A stretch of DNA of 64,000 nucleotides, taken from positions 1,302,001 to 1,366,000 of the forward strand of contig NZ_CAMGZA010000001.1 of the NCBI RefSeq assembly GCF_946151065.1, in the 5' to 3' direction. Each line of letters begins with the position of its first letter. The first letter of the stretch is position 1. The DNA is from Microbacterium sp. Marseille-Q6965 (GTDB taxonomy: Bacteria; Actinomycetota; Actinomycetes; Actinomycetales; Microbacteriaceae). Of the stretch, positions 1-8,270 are shown in pieces. The notes beneath the pieces were generated by a model, which worked only from the letters and a program-made list of their open reading frames with translations, made no database searches and was not told where the DNA came from. The translations under genes and the position numbers were made by a program.

Positions 1-296
1 CGGTCGTTGCCGTAAGGGCGACGCTCGCCGCGGTCGTTCGCGCGGTCGAAACGACCGGAACCGGCACGGTCGTCGCGGCGCGGGCCGTCGAAGCGGCGCT
101 CGCCGTGCGCGGACCGCTCGTCGCGGGCGCCCGTACGGGCGCCTCGGTCATCGGCCGACCAGCGCGGCTTGCGCGACGCGCCACGCTCGTCGTCGCGACC
201 GTGGCCGCGGAACGGGCCGCCGGTCGACTTCTTGGCGTAGCGCGGGTCGAAGTTCTTCGGAGCGCGGGCGCCGGATCGATTGGTGTTCTTGGGCAT
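1..296 (-). CDS. Arg/Gly/Asp-rich N-terminus of a probable DEAD/DEAH-box RNA helicase (partial)
   Basis: Only the first 98 codons are present; the gene runs off the left edge. It opens with MPKNTNRSGARAPKNFDPRY and then becomes a low-complexity stretch rich in Arg, Gly and Asp with repeated RRFDGPRRDDR-like units, as in RNA-binding tails. Actinobacterial DEAD-box helicases, including those of Microbacterium relatives, often begin with an MPKN...RAPKNF...Y segment followed by such a basic tail, so that family is my best guess. No helicase motif is inside the window, so an unrelated RNA-binding protein remains possible. Confidence 0.45.
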   Translation of the reverse strand, partial: MPKNTNRSGARAPKNFDPRYAKKSTGGPFRGHGRDDERGASRKPRWSADDRGARTGARDERSAHGERRFDGPRRDDRAGSGRFDRANDRGERRPYGND

Positions 297-433
297 GCGA
301 AAGTACGCACCTTCCGTAGGTGTTCTGCGGCCACATCAGGACCACACACACCCGCGCATACATACGCGGCATCCCAAAGCCGACACACCAGAGTATCGGG
401 CCCACCTGGGAAACCGCCCGTGCCGGCGAGCCG

Positions 434-3400
434 TCAGCCCCGCAGGGCCCTCCGGCTGGTCTGCACCGGCGACGCGCTGGGTAGCCCGGCAGCCCCGACG
501 CCGTGCACCGACTCGTCCTCCCCCGCGGCCCGGCCCCCGCCGGGGGCACCGCTCGAGCTCGCGGGCGTCGCCGTGGGCGAGGGCGCCGCCTGCGCCGCCC
601 TCTCCGCCCGCTCGTGCACGGCTCCGCCATCCGGTCCCTGCGGGTCGGACGGGTCGTCCGGGCCGCCGTCGTCCGTGGGGGCCGCACCCCCGCCGCGACG
701 CGCGATCCGCCGCTCCTTCGCGCCCTCGACGAGGTTGTACAGCGTCGGCAGCACGATGAGCGTGAGGAACGTGGACGAGACGAGGCCGCCGATCACGACG
801 ACCGCGAGCGGCTGCGAGATGAAGCCGCCGTGACCGGTGATGCCCAGCGCCATGGGCGTGAGCGCGAAGATCGTGGCGAGCGCCGTCATGAGGATGGGGC
901 GCAGACGCATGGACGAGCCGACGAGCGTGGCGTCGCGCGTGCTGAGGCCGTGGTGGTCGCGGTACTGGTTCACGAGATCGACGAGCACGATGGCGTTCGT
1001 CACGACGATGCCGATGAGCATGAGCACGCCGATGAGCGAGGCCACGCCGAGCGGCACGCCCGTGGCGACCTGCAGCAGGATCGCCCCTGTCGCGGCGAAC
1101 GGGACCGAGACGAGCAGCAGCAGCGGCTGGCGCAGCGACTTGAAGGTCGCCACCATCACGACGTAGACGATGAGGATGGCGGCGAGCATCGCCAGCCCGA
1201 GCTGCGAGAACGACTCCGCCTGCTGTTCGGCGACGCCGCCCACCTCGGCCCGGGCACCGGCCGGCAGGTCGACCGCGTCGAGCGCCGCCGTGACCGAGGC
1301 CGTCGCCTCCGCCAGGTTGTCGCTCGCGGGCGGCACCGTGATGGTGGCCGTGCGCTGGCCCTCCACCGTCGTGATGGAGGTGGGGCTGGCGGTCTCCTCC
1401 ACGGAGGCGATCTCCTGCAGCTGCACCATTCCGAGCGCGCTCGGGATCTGCAGCTCGCGCAGCTCCTGCACGGTCACCGGCGGGTTCTCGACCGCGAGAT
1501 AGACGGTCAGCGCGGTGTCGTCGATCTCGACGGTTCCGATCTGCTGGTCGTTCATCGTGTTCGAGACGATCCCTCCCACGGCGACCTCGCTGAGGCCCCG
1601 CTGCGCCGCCGCCTCGCGGTCCACGACCACGCCGATGTAGGGAAGACTCGCGGCGAGGTCGTCCGTGACCTCGCCGACCCCGTCACGCCCGTCGAGCTCG
1701 GCGACGATCGCGTCGGTCGCCTCCTGCAGGGTCTGGGAGTCCGGCGCCGAGACACTGATCTCGATGTCGGTGGAACCGAACCCGGCGGCCGCGCTCACCG
1801 TGATCTCGCCCGCGTCCGTCAGATCGGCGACGGCGTCCTGCACGTCGGCGCGCAGCACCTCCTGGTCCACGTCGGCGTCGGTCATGATCGAGAACGTCGC
1901 CGATCCGCCGCCCGTGAAGGCGTCCTGCAGCGGCGATCCGCTCGATCCCACCGAGACCTGCACCGCCTCGATGCCGTCGACGCCCTCGAGGGCCTGCTCG
2001 ACCTTCCGCGCCGCCTCGTCCTTGGCCTCGAGGCTCGCGCTCGGACCGAGGTCCTGCGTCACGGTCATCGTGTTCTGGCCGGTGTCGCCGAGGAAGTTCA
2101 CCTTCATGAGCGGCGCCATCGCCACCGTCCCGCCGAGCACGAGAACAGCGATCAGCAGCGTCACCCAACCGTGCCTGAGCGTCCACCGCAGCACCGGCAG
2201 GTAGGCGCGCTGCAGGCGCGAGGGCGGTGCCGCGGGGCTTTCCGGGTCGATGCGGCGCCCGTCGCCGTCGAGCAGCGGCTTGCCGGGCTTCATGAACCAG
2301 TACGCCAGGACGGGCACGATGGTCAGCGCCACGAGCAGCGAGGCGAGCATCGCGAGCGCCACCGTGAGGGCGAACGGCCGGAAGAGCTCCCCGACCATGT
2401 CGCCCACGAAGGCGATCGGCAGGAACACCGCCACGGTCGTGATGGTCGACGCCGTGATGGCCCCGGCGACCTCGCGCACCGCGAGCCGGATGGCATCGCC
2501 CTTGTCGGCGTCGCCCACGTAGTGCCGCTTGATGTTCTCGATCACGACGATCGAGTCGTCGACGACGCGACCGATCGAGATCGTCAGCGCACCGAGCGTG
2601 AGCATGTTGAGCGAGTAGCCGAACGCCTGCATGCCGATGAACGCGATGAGCACGCTCGTGGGGATCGAGATCGCCGTGACGAGGGTGGAGCGGATCGACA
2701 GCAGGAAGACGAGGATCACGACCACGGCGAAGACGAGGCCCAGCATGCCCTCGACGGCCAGCGTCTCGATGGACTGGACGATGAACGGCGCCTGGTCGAA
2801 GACGACGGTGAACTCGGCGTCGGGGTACGTCTCGCGCAGCTCGTCGACGGCCGCGAGCACGCCGTCCGACACCTCGACGGTGTTCGCGGCGGGCAGCTTG
2901 GTGATCGAGATCGAGATCGCGTCCTCGCCGTTGACCCGCGAGAGCGACGAGACCGGGTCGGTCGCCAGCTCCACCGTCGCGACGTCGCCGATCGTCGTGA
3001 CGGGCGGGACCACCGGGGCGCCCGTGGCGGGATCCCCCTGCGGCTCGGCGGCGGACGGCACGAGCGGCAGCGCCTCGATATCGTCCACCGACGTCACCTT
3101 GGCGCCCGTCTGCACCGTGAGCGTCTCGTCGCCCTCGGTGAGGGAGCCGCCGGGGAACAGCACGCCGTTCTGCTCCATCGCGTCGCCGATCGCCTGCGTC
3201 GAGAAGCCGCGGGCGGCCAGTTCGGCGGGGTTCGGCGTGATCGTGATCCGCTGCCCCAGGCCGCCCACGATCGACGCAGAGCCGACGCCGTCGACATCCT
3301 CGAGCTCGGGGATGGCGGAGTTCTCCAGCTGCCCCTGGGCGTCGTCGCCCTCACCGAAGCCGCTCACGGCGATCTGGATGACCGGCAGGTCGTCGATGCT

Positions 3401-3787
3401 CACCGACATCACCTGCGGATCCACGTCCTCAGGCAGCTGCGCGCGGTTGATGGCCTGCTGGATCTTCTGCTCGGCGGTGGCCAGGTCGGTGCCGTAGTCG
3501 AACATCGCCTGCACGATCGAGGCGTTCGTCGTGCTCGTCGCGGTCGTCGAGTCGAGGTCGGGGACCGACTGAATGGCCTCCTCGATCGGCGTCGAGACGT
3601 CGTTCTCGACCACCTCGGGAGACGCGCCCGGGTAGCTCGTCATGACGATGAGCGCGGGGAGCTCGATCGACGGGATGAGCTCCTGCTTGAGATTGGTGAG
3701 CGCCATGCCGCCGAAGACGGCGGCGCAGATCGTGATGAGCGCGATGAGGGCGCGGTTCTTCAGGCTGAGGACGGCGAGTTTCGACAA
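434..3787 (-). CDS. RND-family (HAE1/AcrB-like) efflux transporter permease
   Basis: A 1117-residue inner-membrane pump of the resistance-nodulation-division superfamily, expected to export hydrophobic compounds using the proton gradient. The first membrane helix covers about residues 13-33, a large extracytoplasmic domain follows, and TM4 carries the family signature GRVVDDSIVVIEN with the paired Asp near 409-410 that relays protons. The architecture resembles Bacillus SwrC/YerP, the Gram-positive version that works without an outer-membrane channel. The last ~60 residues form a disordered Pro/Ala/Gly-rich tail. No membrane-fusion gene is adjacent, and the substrate cannot be read from sequence. 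Confidence 0.9.
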   Translation of the reverse strand: MSKLAVLSLKNRALIALITICAAVFGGMALTNLKQELIPSIELPALIVMTSYPGASPEVVENDVSTPIEEAIQSVPDLDSTTATSTTNASIVQAMFDYGTDLATAEQKIQQAINRAQLPEDVDPQVMSVSIDDLPVIQIAVSGFGEGDDAQGQLENSAIPELEDVDGVGSASIVGGLGQRITITPNPAELAARGFSTQAIGDAMEQNGVLFPGGSLTEGDETLTVQTGAKVTSVDDIEALPLVPSAAEPQGDPATGAPVVPPVTTIGDVATVELATDPVSSLSRVNGEDAISISITKLPAANTVEVSDGVLAAVDELRETYPDAEFTVVFDQAPFIVQSIETLAVEGMLGLVFAVVVILVFLLSIRSTLVTAISIPTSVLIAFIGMQAFGYSLNMLTLGALTISIGRVVDDSIVVIENIKRHYVGDADKGDAIRLAVREVAGAITASTITTVAVFLPIAFVGDMVGELFRPFALTVALAMLASLLVALTIVPVLAYWFMKPGKPLLDGDGRRIDPESPAAPPSRLQRAYLPVLRWTLRHGWVTLLIAVLVLGGTVAMAPLMKVNFLGDTGQNTMTVTQDLGPSASLEAKDEAARKVEQALEGVDGIEAVQVSVGSSGSPLQDAFTGGGSATFSIMTDADVDQEVLRADVQDAVADLTDAGEITVSAAAGFGSTDIEISVSAPDSQTLQEATDAIVAELDGRDGVGEVTDDLAASLPYIGVVVDREAAAQRGLSEVAVGGIVSNTMNDQQIGTVEIDDTALTVYLAVENPPVTVQELRELQIPSALGMVQLQEIASVEETASPTSITTVEGQRTATITVPPASDNLAEATASVTAALDAVDLPAGARAEVGGVAEQQAESFSQLGLAMLAAILIVYVVMVATFKSLRQPLLLLVSVPFAATGAILLQVATGVPLGVASLIGVLMLIGIVVTNAIVLVDLVNQYRDHHGLSTRDATLVGSSMRLRPILMTALATIFALTPMALGITGHGGFISQPLAVVVIGGLVSSTFLTLIVLPTLYNLVEGAKERRIARRGGGAAPTDDGGPDDPSDPQGPDGGAVHERAERAAQAAPSPTATPASSSGAPGGGRAAGEDESVHGVGAAGLPSASPVQTSRRALRG

Positions 3788-3905
3788 GACGTGACTCTCG
3801 ATCGCGACCGGCAGCGCCGATCGGCACCGCCGATACGGTGCTGTATCCGACGCGTTCAGTCTGACACAGCGCCCGCCCGGCGCGCGCGGGGGTCAGCCCC
3901 CGTCT

Positions 3906-4277
3906 TCAGGGCAGGAAAGCCGTCGCCGTCACCAGCCCGAGGGCCGCACCAAGCGTGCACAGCAGCAGCGTGCCCACGCCGTTGCCGACCGCGGCCGCCC
4001 GGCGCCGGGCCAGCCACAGCTCGACGGTGTCGACCGACACGGTCGAGAAGGTCGTGTAACCACCGAGCAGCCCCGCCGTCGCGACGGTCAGGACGGGCGA
4101 CGCGACGCCGGCGAAGACGGTGGCGAGCAGCGCCATGACGTAGCAGCCGGTCACGTTCACGAGCAGGATCGGCCAGGGGAAGCCGCGCGAGGGGCGCAGG
4201 GCGGCATCGATGATCCAGCGCAGGCCGGCACCGACACCACCCGCGAGCGCCACCGCGAGCACCTCGATCGGGCTCAT
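3906..4277 (-). CDS. crcB: Fluoride efflux channel CrcB/FluC, subunit 1
   Basis: A 123-residue protein with four hydrophobic helices. It has the CrcB/FluC hallmarks: a GAGLRW segment near the start, VNVTGCYVMALL in TM2 and GGYTTFSTVSVD in TM3, where the Thr/Ser/Phe residues line the fluoride path. FluC works as an antiparallel dimer that lets fluoride leave the cell. Its ATG overlaps the stop of the second crcB copy by four bases (ATGA), so the two are translated together and probably form a heterodimer, as is usual in Gram-positive bacteria that carry crcB pairs. Confidence 0.93.
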   Translation of the reverse strand: MSPIEVLAVALAGGVGAGLRWIIDAALRPSRGFPWPILLVNVTGCYVMALLATVFAGVASPVLTVATAGLLGGYTTFSTVSVDTVELWLARRRAAAVGNGVGTLLLCTLGAALGLVTATAFLP

Positions 4278-4726
4278 GCGTCGCGCCTCCGAGCCGCGCG
4301 CGCGCCGAGGGCATAGCCGGCAGCCGCCACCCCCACGGGCAGCGCGACCAACACCAGGGCCCCTCCCCCCGCGAACAGCAGCAGCGTGCCGCCCGCGACG
4401 AGGAGCCCCGACTGGGCCCCCGTCTCGACCGAGTGCGCCGCGGCGAGCGCGAGGACGGGGGCGAGCGCGCTGTACGAGGTGAAGCCGCCGAGCACGCCCG
4501 TGCCGAGGAAGGCGCGCAGGCGGGGGCGGTCTCCCGCCCAGCCGACGAGCATCCCGAGCAGGCCCGAGCCGAGCACGTTCACGGCGAGGATCACGGGCAG
4601 CCCTTGCAGCGGATCCGCCGCGTCGGCCGTGAGCAGATACCGTGCCGTCACACCGACCGCCCCGCCCGACACGACGAGCGGCAGCAGCCCCCACGGGAGC
4701 GGGGTGCGACGGAAGCGGACGGTCAC
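4274..4726 (-). CDS. crcB: Fluoride efflux channel CrcB/FluC, subunit 2
   Basis: A 150-residue homologue of the downstream crcB, with VNVLGSGLLGMLVGW and GGFTSYSALAPV in place of the corresponding motifs. I place the start at the GTG ending at 4726 (VTVRFRRTPLPWG) because a TACCGT -10 hexamer lies exactly six bases upstream, the local leaderless arrangement. An in-frame ATG at 4747 would lie upstream of that promoter. Together with the overlapping partner it should form the fluoride channel. It has a longer Arg-rich C-terminus than its partner. No convincing fluoride riboswitch precedes it. Confidence 0.9.
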   Translation of the reverse strand: MTVRFRRTPLPWGLLPLVVSGGAVGVTARYLLTADAADPLQGLPVILAVNVLGSGLLGMLVGWAGDRPRLRAFLGTGVLGGFTSYSALAPVLALAAAHSVETGAQSGLLVAGGTLLLFAGGGALVLVALPVGVAAAGYALGARAARRRDA

Positions 4727-4732
4727 GACTTC

Positions 4733-4738
4733 ACGGTA
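4733..4738 (-). promoter_or_regulatory. -10 hexamer TACCGT, leaderless promoter of the crcB pair
   Basis: TACCGT on the minus strand is followed by six bases and then the GTG of the upstream crcB gene. Transcription starting about seven bases after the hexamer would begin at the start codon. No clear -35 box was found. Confidence 0.5.
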
Positions 4739-4833
4739 TCCGCTCATCCCGTGGCCATCGTCGCGCGGGCGGTCCGCCATCCGCGTTCGCACGGCGCACG
4801 AGCCAGGTCGCGGCCGGTCGCCGGGCTGTTCGT

Positions 4834-4839
4834 TATGGT
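4834..4839 (+). promoter_or_regulatory. -10 hexamer TATGGT, leaderless promoter of the lipoprotein gene
   Basis: TATGGT is followed by seven bases and the ATG at 4847. It lacks a Shine-Dalgarno sequence at a useful distance, so the mRNA is probably leaderless, and this supports the ATG at 4847 over the one at 4835. Confidence 0.5.
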
Positions 4840-4846
4840 CGGGCTC

Positions 4847-5311
4847 ATGAGCAGAGGCGTTCGGGGGATCGCGGCGCTCGGCGCGCTCGCGGCGTTGCTG
4901 ACCGGATGCGGGATCCAGATCCCGAACGATCCCCACGGCACGCTCGACCGCGTCGCCGGGGGCACCTTGCGCGTCGGTGCGACCGAGAACCCGCCGTGGG
5001 TGGAGCTCGAGGACGACGAACCGGAAGGCAGCGAGCCGGCACTGATCGAGGCGTTCGCGGCGGCGCAGGACGCCACGGTGGAATGGACGACGGGCAGCGA
5101 GGCCGATCTGCTCGACGCGCTGGAACGCGGTCGGCTGGACGTGGTCGTCGGCGGCTTCCTCGACGACACGCCCTGGGTGGACAAGGCGGCCACGACCTTC
5201 CCCTACACGGCGACGGCGGGCGGGCGGGACAAGCACGTCATGCTCGTGCGGATGGGTGAGAACGGCCTGCTCGTCGCGTTGGAGCGGTTCCTCTTCGAGG
5301 AGGGGTCATGA
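4847..5311 (+). CDS. Single-lobe family-3 substrate-binding lipoprotein
   Basis: A 154-residue lipoprotein: a short signal peptide ends in the lipobox LLTGC (Cys at about residue 22), then a region resembling lobe 1 of amino-acid-type periplasmic binding proteins (GGTLRVGATENPPWVE, later GRLDVVVGGFLDDTPW), and finally the terminal helix GENGLLVALERFL. Normal family members are about 250-280 residues with two lobes; here most of lobe 2 is missing. The stop overlaps the ATG of the cation diffusion facilitator by four bases, so the pair is coupled. A role in presenting or sensing a metal for the transporter is inference; a plain degenerate binding protein is the alternative. Confidence 0.75.
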   Translation: MSRGVRGIAALGALAALLTGCGIQIPNDPHGTLDRVAGGTLRVGATENPPWVELEDDEPEGSEPALIEAFAAAQDATVEWTTGSEADLLDALERGRLDVVVGGFLDDTPWVDKAATTFPYTATAGGRDKHVMLVRMGENGLLVALERFLFEEGS

Positions 5312-6306
5312 CGGTGCGCTTCGGCCGGACCGAGCTGCCCGAGCGCCAGCAGCGCGCGTTGCGCGCGGCCATCCGCATGGAGTGGCTCACGCTGCTCTTC
5401 CTCGCCGCCGCGATCACGATGGTGTACCTCGTCATGGGCAGCTCGCAGGCGATGAAGGCGGCGTGGATCGAGGACCTCCTCTCCCTCGCGCCGCCGATCG
5501 CCTTCCTCGTGGCCGTGCGCATCGTGAACCGCCCGCCCACGCAGAAGTACCCGTACGGCTATCACCGCGCCGTCGGTGTCGCCCATCTCGTCGCGGGCGT
5601 CGCGCTGTTCGCGATGGGGGCGTTCCTCATCGTCGATTCCGCCTCGGGGCTGCTCCGCGCCGAGCACCCGCCCATCGGATCCGTCGTGCTCTTCGGCCAG
5701 CCCGTCTGGCTCGGATGGCTGATGATGCTCGCGATGGCGCTGACCATCCCGCTGCCGATCTACTTCGGGCGCGTGAAGATGAGGCTCGCCCGCGAGCTGC
5801 ACGACAAGGTGCTCTACGCGGACGCCGACATGAACAAGGCCGACTGGATGACGGCGGCCGGCTCGATCGTCGGTGTGGCCGGCATCGGCCTGGGCCTGTG
5901 GTGGGCCGACGCGGCCGCCGCCCTCTTCATCGCGGGAAGCATCGTCTGGGACGGTGCCCGCAACCTGCGCGCCGCCATCACGGACCTCGTCGACACCCGC
6001 GCCACGACGTTCGACGACGGCAAGCCTCACCCGGTGGGCGCGCGGGTGGACGACTACCTGCGCGGCCTGCCCTGGGTGGAGCAGGCCGGCAGCCGCATGC
6101 GCGACCAGGGCCATGTCTTCCACGTCGAGTCGTTCGTCGTGCCCCGAGAGGGACGGACACCGAGCCTGCAGGAGCTGATGGCGGCTCGGGACGGCTGCAT
6201 CGACCTCGACTGGCGCGTGCAGGACATCGTCGTCATCCCCATCGACGAGCTCCCCGAGGAGGTCGGCGGCTCCCGGGAGTCGCGGCAGTCCGAGCGCAAC
6301 CGCTGA
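5308..6306 (+). CDS. Cation diffusion facilitator (CDF) family metal transporter
   Basis: A 332-residue CDF protein with about six helices in the first 210 residues and a cytoplasmic C-terminal domain. Conserved CDF features are PYGYHR after TM2 and the TM5 stretch HDKVLYADADMNKADW (about 165-180) with the Asp residues that bind metal. CDF proteins exchange zinc, iron, manganese or similar divalent cations for protons; the ion is not clear here because TM2 lacks the usual HxxxD zinc motif. Its start codon overlaps the stop of the preceding single-lobe lipoprotein gene. Confidence 0.87.
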   Translation: MTVRFGRTELPERQQRALRAAIRMEWLTLLFLAAAITMVYLVMGSSQAMKAAWIEDLLSLAPPIAFLVAVRIVNRPPTQKYPYGYHRAVGVAHLVAGVALFAMGAFLIVDSASGLLRAEHPPIGSVVLFGQPVWLGWLMMLAMALTIPLPIYFGRVKMRLARELHDKVLYADADMNKADWMTAAGSIVGVAGIGLGLWWADAAAALFIAGSIVWDGARNLRAAITDLVDTRATTFDDGKPHPVGARVDDYLRGLPWVEQAGSRMRDQGHVFHVESFVVPREGRTPSLQELMAARDGCIDLDWRVQDIVVIPIDELPEEVGGSRESRQSERNR

Positions 6307-6351
6307 TCGGTGCCTGCGGCGTTCCCGCGGACGCGGTGGCCCCTCTTGCGC

Positions 6352-6397
6352 ATCGAGATATATCGTGTTTCACTCTCCGTATCGAGATATATCTCGA
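6352..6397 (+). promoter_or_regulatory. Paired ATCGAGATATAT operator upstream of the DUF4097-padR operon
   Basis: The 12-mer ATCGAGATATAT occurs twice in direct orientation, at 6352-6363 and 6381-6392. The second copy extends into a perfect 16-bp palindrome TCGAGATATATCTCGA at 6382-6397, and the first has an 8-bp palindromic core. These AT-rich palindromes stand out in very GC-rich DNA, lie 44 bases upstream of the first gene, and that operon encodes a PadR repressor. PadR proteins typically bind AT-rich palindromes in their own promoters, so autoregulation is the likely role (inference). Confidence 0.65.
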
Positions 6398-6440
6398 GTT
6401 CGCCGCCGGACCGTCCGGCCGTCTTGCAGGAGCGAGGACC

Positions 6441-7310
6441 ATGGAGAAATGGCTGATTCACCCGGGTGAGAACCGGGTCATCGACGTCGAGGGCGTGCTG
6501 TCCCTCAAGATCGGCCTCGTCGGGGGCCAGATCGATGTGATCGCCCACGACGAGCCCGACGTGCGCGTCGAGGTGCGCGGGGTCACCGTGAAGGACCTGC
6601 GGGTCGAGCTCGCCGGCGGGCAGCTGGAGATCGACCACCCGCAGCTGCGCTGGGACAACTTCCTCGAGGTGTTCCGCAACTTCGGCACCGCCGGCCCGCG
6701 AGCCGAGATCAGCGTCGCCGCGCCGCGCGATGTCGCCCTCACGCTCGGCGTCGTCAGCGCGACGGCGCTCGTGGCGGGACTGCGCCGCGACGCCTCCGTC
6801 AACACGGTGTCGGGCGACGTGCTCGTCGACGGCCACGAGGGCGCGCTGCGCGTGAACGCCGTCTCGGGTGACGTGCAGGTGCGCGGCCTGTCCGGGCCCT
6901 TCGATGCGCACACCGTGTCGGGTGACGTCATGGTGTCGGGCGCCGTGACCAAGGCCGACATCGACTCGATGTCGGGCACCGCCTTCGTCGACGCCGAGGG
7001 CCCCATCGGCGCCATCTCACTGAACGGCGTCTCGGGCGCCGCCACCTTCCGGCTCGACGCCGAGTACCCCGCGAACTACGTGCTGCGCAGCGCCAGCGGG
7101 CGCATCACGGTCGACGGCGTGGCTCGCGGCAGCGGGCTGCCCTCCAGCTACAACGGATCGACCGGCGAGCTCTCCGGCGCTTTCGCCGATGTCCGCGCCA
7201 ACACCGTGGCCGGCGACATCACCGTGCTGCGCCGCACGACCGCCACGGGCGCCGAGGGCGCCGCGAGCGCCGAGACGCCCCTCACTCCCCCGAGGGACGG
7301 TGACCTCTGA
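6441..7310 (+). CDS. DUF4097-family beta-strand repeat protein
   Basis: A 289-residue protein with no signal peptide or membrane helix. From about residue 115 it consists of short beta-strand repeats, each with a VSGDV-like turn (123-127, 142-146, 159-163, then SMSGTA, GVSGAA, SASGRI), as expected for the right-handed beta-solenoid of the DUF4097 'putative adhesin' family. Its cellular role is unknown. A DUF4097 gene directly followed by padR is a recurring arrangement in actinobacteria. The stop codon shares one base with the padR start (TGATG), so the two are co-translated. The ATG at 6441 follows a GAGCGAGGACC stretch that can act as a weak ribosome site. Confidence 0.85.
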   Translation: MEKWLIHPGENRVIDVEGVLSLKIGLVGGQIDVIAHDEPDVRVEVRGVTVKDLRVELAGGQLEIDHPQLRWDNFLEVFRNFGTAGPRAEISVAAPRDVALTLGVVSATALVAGLRRDASVNTVSGDVLVDGHEGALRVNAVSGDVQVRGLSGPFDAHTVSGDVMVSGAVTKADIDSMSGTAFVDAEGPIGAISLNGVSGAATFRLDAEYPANYVLRSASGRITVDGVARGSGLPSSYNGSTGELSGAFADVRANTVAGDITVLRRTTATGAEGAASAETPLTPPRDGDL

Positions 7311-7909
7311 TGCCCGCCGTCTTCTCCCACGGCGATCTGCGGCTGTATCTGCTGAATCTGCTCAACGAGTCGCCTCGTCACGGCTACGACATCATGCAGG
7401 CGCTCGCCGAGCGCACCGGCGGCACCTACACGCCGAGCGCCGGAACGATCTACCCCCGACTCGCGAAGCTCGAGGAGGAGGGACTCGTGACCAAGACGGC
7501 GGACGGCCGCAAGACGGTCTACGAGATCACCGAGGCCGGCCGCGCCGAGGTTGCCTCCCGCGCCGACGACATCGCCGGCATCGAGGCCGGGCTGGCCGAT
7601 TCGGTCCGCCTCATCGCCGACGGCGTGCGCGCGAGCGTGCGGGAGGCGATGAAGAGCCTGCGTGCGGATCTCGCCGCGGCCGCTCACGCGGAGCGCACCT
7701 CTCCCCCGCCCGCGGCGGACGACCGGGCGCAGTCGCGCGAGCAGCTGCAACGGGCCGAGGCCGTGATCGCCGACTTCCGCGGTCGGGTGCGCAGCGATCT
7801 GCGTGCGCACGTCGCCCGCGGCGGCGACCTCGCGTCGTCGATCGTCGACGACCTCACCAGGGCCCTCGACGATGCCGCGCGGGAGGTCACCCGCGCCCTC
7901 AGGGGCTGA
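7310..7909 (+). CDS. PadR family transcriptional regulator
   Basis: A 199-residue regulator. Residues 8-85 form the PadR winged helix: HGDLRLYLLNLL, then ESPRHGYDIMQALAER, TYTPSAGTIYPRLAKLEEEGLV and the wing GRKTVYEITEAG. The rest is a long helical C-terminal region, probably for dimerisation, longer than in small PadR proteins. It is co-translated with the DUF4097 gene and probably represses the operon from the AT-rich palindromes at 6352-6397. The inducer is unknown. Confidence 0.92.
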   Translation: MPAVFSHGDLRLYLLNLLNESPRHGYDIMQALAERTGGTYTPSAGTIYPRLAKLEEEGLVTKTADGRKTVYEITEAGRAEVASRADDIAGIEAGLADSVRLIADGVRASVREAMKSLRADLAAAAHAERTSPPPAADDRAQSREQLQRAEAVIADFRGRVRSDLRAHVARGGDLASSIVDDLTRALDDAAREVTRALRG

Positions 7910-7910
7910 C

Positions 7911-8252
7911 GTGACCGGCCCCGAGCGCACGCCCGTTTCCGGCCGGCCACCCTCGGCGGGGGTCGGCCGGGGGCGGGTGCGCGGCTGGATCGAGCGCCAC
8001 CCGCGCATCCGCCGGGGCTACCGCGCCACGGTGGGCACGGTCGGCGGGATCGTCACCGTGCTCGGCGTGATCCTGCTGCCGCTGCCCGGCCCCGGCGCGC
8101 TCGTGCTGCTGGGCGGGCTCGCGATCCTCGGCACCGAGTTCGCGTGGGCGCGGCGCGGGGCGGCCTGGCTCCGCCGGCAGGTGGCCCGGGTCGCCGCGTG
8201 GTGGCGGCGACGCCGGGAACGCAGGGCATCGGGCGGCGCCGTCGGCCGCTGA
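7911..8252 (+). CDS. PGPGW-domain small membrane protein (TIGR02611-like)
   Basis: A 113-residue membrane protein starting at a GTG one base after the padR stop. After a basic N-terminus there is a hydrophobic hairpin of two helices around LLPLPGPGALVLLGGLAIL and an EFAWARRGAAWLRR segment, which together match the 'putative transmembrane protein PGPGW' family. The C-terminus is Arg-rich and cytoplasmic. It probably belongs to the DUF4097-padR operon; the molecular function of the family is unknown. Confidence 0.82.
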   Translation: MTGPERTPVSGRPPSAGVGRGRVRGWIERHPRIRRGYRATVGTVGGIVTVLGVILLPLPGPGALVLLGGLAILGTEFAWARRGAAWLRRQVARVAAWWRRRRERRASGGAVGR

Positions 8253-8253
8253 C

Positions 8254-8270
8254 CCGGCGCGGCGCGCCGG
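8254..8270. terminator. Short GC hairpin between convergent genes
   Basis: A 7-bp stem (CCGGCGC / GCGCCGG) with a 3-base loop fills the gap between the PGPGW gene and the convergent universal stress protein gene. It has no T-run, so it is only a weak terminator candidate. Confidence 0.3.

Noticed and set aside
503..4138. Very long open frame on the plus strand opposite the RND exporter, and similar long frames opposite other genes (for example 20624-23065)
   Set aside because: They are Arg/Asp/His-rich mirror frames that arise from codon bias in GC-rich DNA, have no family motifs, and lie antisense to genes with full conserved domains.
4748..4800. Fluoride-riboswitch-like text upstream of the crcB pair (minus-strand GATGGC segments)
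   Set aside because: Short GATGGC-like pieces and a small GCGG/CCGC stem are present, but the second hairpin of the aptamer is missing and most of it lies upstream of the inferred leaderless start, so it could not be in the mRNA.
6807..6930. Repeats in the DUF4097 gene that look like a short tandem array
   Set aside because: They are coding repeats for VSGDV turns of a beta-solenoid, irregularly spaced and not a CRISPR array.
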